Shown piece by piece: positions 61,952 through 64,000 of a stretch of DNA of 64,000 nucleotides. The position numbers and the translations under genes were made by a program. Origin of the DNA: an uncultured Alphaproteobacteria bacterium (GTDB lineage: Bacteria > Pseudomonadota > Alphaproteobacteria > VGEJ01); assembly GCA_913041535.1 (NCBI GenBank), contig CAJWJK010000001.1:1-64000 (forward strand), written 5' to 3'. Positions within the stretch are counted from its first letter, which is position 1. Each line of letters opens with the position of its first letter. Under the pieces are notes generated by a model. That model had not been told where the DNA came from. It worked only from the letters and a program-made list of their open reading frames with translations, and did no database searches.

Positions 61952-63067
61952 ATGGTTGTTTCGACACGGCCCCTTTGGGGCCAGATAAGCTTGGATGCTT
62001 TACGACACAATATGTCAGAGGTTTCGCGTTTAGCAGGGCCTGGTGTGCACATTATGCCGGCCATAAAGGCTAATGCGTATGGTCACGGTGTTATAAACGT
62101 TGCACGCGTATTGGCTGACTCGGATCCTTTAGCCTTGGTGACAGGGAACATTGATGAGGCAATAGAGGTACGTAGGTCTGGAATAAGGACACCTATCGTC
62201 ATGTTGAGTCATTGCCCTCCGACAGAACTTGTGGATGTGGCGGAAGCTGGTTTTATACCTACCATCGTTGATCTTGCTGGCGCGGAAGCTCTGAGTACGC
62301 CTAACGGTCAACCTCGGGACATTTATATAAAGGTTGATTGTGGTCTTCGTCGTCTTGGTGTGTCCTTGGATGCATTGGCAGCGTTTGTTAAGCAGGTGGT
62401 GGTTATGCCCGGAATCAGCGTCGTGGGCATTTATACCCATGTACCTTTCCACGATAACTCTGGAGCCCAATGGTCTCGTGCCAGAATTAAGGCATTTGAT
62501 GATGTGCTGAAAAATTTAGCGGCTGAGGGTGTCGTTATCCCAGTTACACAGTCCAAATCTAGTGCCAACTTGTTGGCACGGCATCAGGATATGAGTAATG
62601 CAGTGTGTGTTGGTCACTTATTGTACGGACTGCCGTGTACGGATGCGGATGTTGGCAATGCATCAATGTTTAGGCCAGTGTTGCGGTCAATAAAGAGCCG
62701 TATTATCCATATTAATTGTCAGACTGGCATTTCAAATGGGCCAAGCCCTTACATGAGTCGTAATTCAACTCTAACTGGGGTTGTTCCAGTTGGGTTGAAT
62801 GATGGTTTAAGAAATCCTAAAGAGAGCTGCACTATGGAGATGCTGGTTCGTGGATGTCGTGTTCCGGTACTGGGTGTATCGCTTGAACATTGTGTACTCG
62901 ATCTTAATGGTGTGGTGTCGGAGGTTGGTGATGAGGTTACCATTGTTGGTGTAGATGGAGAGGAAATTATCGGCTTGTCTGATCTGGCTATGTGGCATGG
63001 GTGTAGCGAGAGAGAAGTTATGATGTTGTTTTCGGGCCGTGTCTCTATGTCTGAAGAAAGCACGTGA
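61952..63067 (+). CDS. alr: alanine racemase
   Basis: 371 residues: WGQISLDALRHNMSEV, the PLP lysine in MPAIKANAYGHGVINVARVL (about residue 39), YIKVDCGLRRLGVS, GIYTHVPFHDN and a C-terminal beta-domain with VPVGLNDGLRNPKES and GDEVTIVGVDG. It makes D-alanine for peptidoglycan, or for catabolism; the family also includes broad-specificity racemases. The catalytic tyrosine region near residue 270 differs from the consensus (NGPSPYMSRNSTL), so a related amino-acid racemase is possible. Confidence 0.85.
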   Translation: MVVSTRPLWGQISLDALRHNMSEVSRLAGPGVHIMPAIKANAYGHGVINVARVLADSDPLALVTGNIDEAIEVRRSGIRTPIVMLSHCPPTELVDVAEAGFIPTIVDLAGAEALSTPNGQPRDIYIKVDCGLRRLGVSLDALAAFVKQVVVMPGISVVGIYTHVPFHDNSGAQWSRARIKAFDDVLKNLAAEGVVIPVTQSKSSANLLARHQDMSNAVCVGHLLYGLPCTDADVGNASMFRPVLRSIKSRIIHINCQTGISNGPSPYMSRNSTLTGVVPVGLNDGLRNPKESCTMEMLVRGCRVPVLGVSLEHCVLDLNGVVSEVGDEVTIVGVDGEEIIGLSDLAMWHGCSEREVMMLFSGRVSMSEEST

Positions 63068-63137
63068 AAGCGCTTTAGAAGTATACATATGACTCTTTTT
63101 CTATAGCGCTATGATATTATTTTGATAAGGAGTTAGC

Positions 63138-63731
63138 GTGGTTACACTTGGAAATAATGACTGGCTTTCTTGCAATCAATCTCGGAAGCGTTTGCTGGAA
63201 ATTGTTAGAGAGAGGTCTCTTATAAAAGCAGAGCCAGGTAAAACCCTTGATTTGGCCTCTGGGGCTACGAGTTCTTTCTATTTCGATATAAAGAAAACAA
63301 TGTACTGCCCGGAAGGAGTTAAACTCGTTGCCGATCTAATCTTATCCTTAATAGAAAAAGAAGGATTGGCTGCAGATGCAATAGGCGGGCTTGAGGTTGG
63401 GGCAATTCCAGTTGCCACTGCAGTAACTGTTCGTAGTTGTGAACGGAAGAATCAGATAGCGGGCTTTCATGTTCGTAAAGCACCGAAGCAGCATGGCACA
63501 CGCAGAACTATAGAGGGTTATCTGGAGCAAGGGTGCAGCGCCATTATTGTCGAGGATGTAACTACCACAGGAACGTCAGCAATACATGCAATAGAAGCGG
63601 TGAGAGCGCACGGGTGTCAGGTGGAGCATGCTATTACTGTCGTTGATCGCGGCGAAGGAGCATCCACAAACTTATCTAGAATTGGAGTCCAATTGTTTTC
63701 TCTGTTAGGAATAGACGACTTTGATCTTTGA
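63138..63731 (+). CDS. pyrE: orotate phosphoribosyltransferase
   Basis: 197 residues, GTG start with AAGGAG upstream. Motifs: SGATSSFYFDIKKTMYCPEG, GGLEVGAIPVATAV, HVRKAPKQHGTRRTIEG, and the PRPP-binding VEDVTTTGTSAIHAIEAVRA. It makes OMP from orotate and PRPP in pyrimidine synthesis. Follows alr by 70 nt. Confidence 0.94.
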   Translation: MVTLGNNDWLSCNQSRKRLLEIVRERSLIKAEPGKTLDLASGATSSFYFDIKKTMYCPEGVKLVADLILSLIEKEGLAADAIGGLEVGAIPVATAVTVRSCERKNQIAGFHVRKAPKQHGTRRTIEGYLEQGCSAIIVEDVTTTGTSAIHAIEAVRAHGCQVEHAITVVDRGEGASTNLSRIGVQLFSLLGIDDFDL

Positions 63732-63889
63732 CCTATGGGCTTCGTCTTTTTCGGCGTTCACAATACAGATTGCCAAAGGTAAGTACGAGAATTTCATTAT
63801 TGCGTCTTTGGTCTGAGACTTCTATTTGCTGACCTCTAGCTCGCATGTTCTTCTTTTGGCTGTCAATCGTATGGAATGTTTGGTGCTTA

Positions 63890-64000
63890 ATGCCAATAAG
63901 AATTCAGAAACATTTTTGTGTGCTGATGAGGTATAACGCGTGGTGTAACCAACGAATTTACTCAGCAGTTGAATCACTTTCAGATGATATATATAGGGCT
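63890..64000 (+). CDS. DinB-family protein, partial (runs off right edge)
   Basis: The reading frame is open to the edge from ATG 63890 (37 codons). It reads RIQKHFCVLMRYNAWCNQR and then IYSAVESLSDDIYRA, the conserved N-terminus of DinB-like four-helix proteins (usually with LARYNAWANxRLY). DinB-like proteins bind metal through three histidines, not seen in this fragment. Also possible start ATG at 63926. Confidence 0.72.
   Translation, partial: MPIRIQKHFCVLMRYNAWCNQRIYSAVESLSDDIYRA

Overview
The window reads as a chromosomal segment of a moderate-G+C alphaproteobacterium, probably a marine or Rhodospirillales-like lineage. Evidence seen in the sequence: a hemC-hemD-hemY operon divergent from tsaD with a mitofilin-like domain beside hemD, cysteine-free (zinc-independent) L36 and L33 ribosomal proteins, a Rieske/EVE neighbourhood after tsaD, an alphaproteobacterial-type small zinc-ribbon protein, and many small catabolic oxidoreductase families. 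Species-level assignment is not possible from the sequence alone.

Layout. (1) 1-1590: the end of an integrated element (DUF5681-type terminase-associated protein, helix-turn-helix proteins, AlpA-like regulator) abutting the 3' end of a tRNA-Thr(CGT). (2) 1734-9859: core genes hemY, a hemD-mitofilin fusion and hemC; divergent tsaD; then a glycosyltransferase, an EVE-domain protein, a Rieske protein and a small zinc-ribbon protein. (3) 9898-12860: molybdenum cofactor block modE-like, mobA and fdhD divergent from moaA, with a near-perfect ModE-type operator between fdhD and moaA. (4) 12950-14932: NAD kinase and an AbrB-type membrane protein. (5) 15033-33937: a long catabolic region on the plus strand: molybdenum hydroxylase (FAD, 2Fe-2S and Mo subunits), a MoaD-like protein, a second Mo subunit that lacks a normal start codon, a VOC protein, a DOPA-dioxygenase-like protein, a GlcG/HbpS-like protein (minus strand), a cupin, four tandem paralogous amidohydrolases, then SDRs, two PLP aminotransferases and a D-2-hydroxyacid dehydrogenase. 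(6) 34120-52724: rpmJ and rpmG set among more catabolic genes: FAD/Fe-S D-2-hydroxyacid oxidase, DMT exporter, LLM monooxygenase, SDRs, a ThDP enzyme, a beta-hydroxyacid dehydrogenase, a GcvT/DmdA-like protein, a GYD protein, a SAF-domain oxidoreductase, HMG-CoA-lyase-like, CoA-transferase, acyl-CoA dehydrogenase, MaoC and a Rieske ferredoxin. (7) 53040-58191: proline iminopeptidase, class IV aminotransferase, a pair of oligopeptide ABC ATPases without permeases, and threonine aldolase. (8) 58396-64000: a possible BCCT transporter remnant, small lipoprotein, porin, ferric-iron binding protein divergent from fur across a 7-1-7 Fur box, alanine racemase, pyrE, and the start of a DinB-family gene.

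How it may work together (inference): the molybdenum cofactor genes at 9.9-12.9 kb would supply cofactor to the hydroxylase at 15-21 kb, which could oxidise an N-heterocycle or related ring. The four amidohydrolases are candidates for opening cyclic amides, and the SDRs, aminotransferases and hydroxyacid dehydrogenases for processing the fragments. The acyl-CoA, CoA-transferase and lyase genes at 45-51 kb could carry products into central metabolism. The four-copy amidohydrolase array with arginine-rich C-terminal tails, next to a two-large-subunit molybdenum hydroxylase, is the most likely undescribed system here. No CRISPR array, transposase or rRNA was seen.
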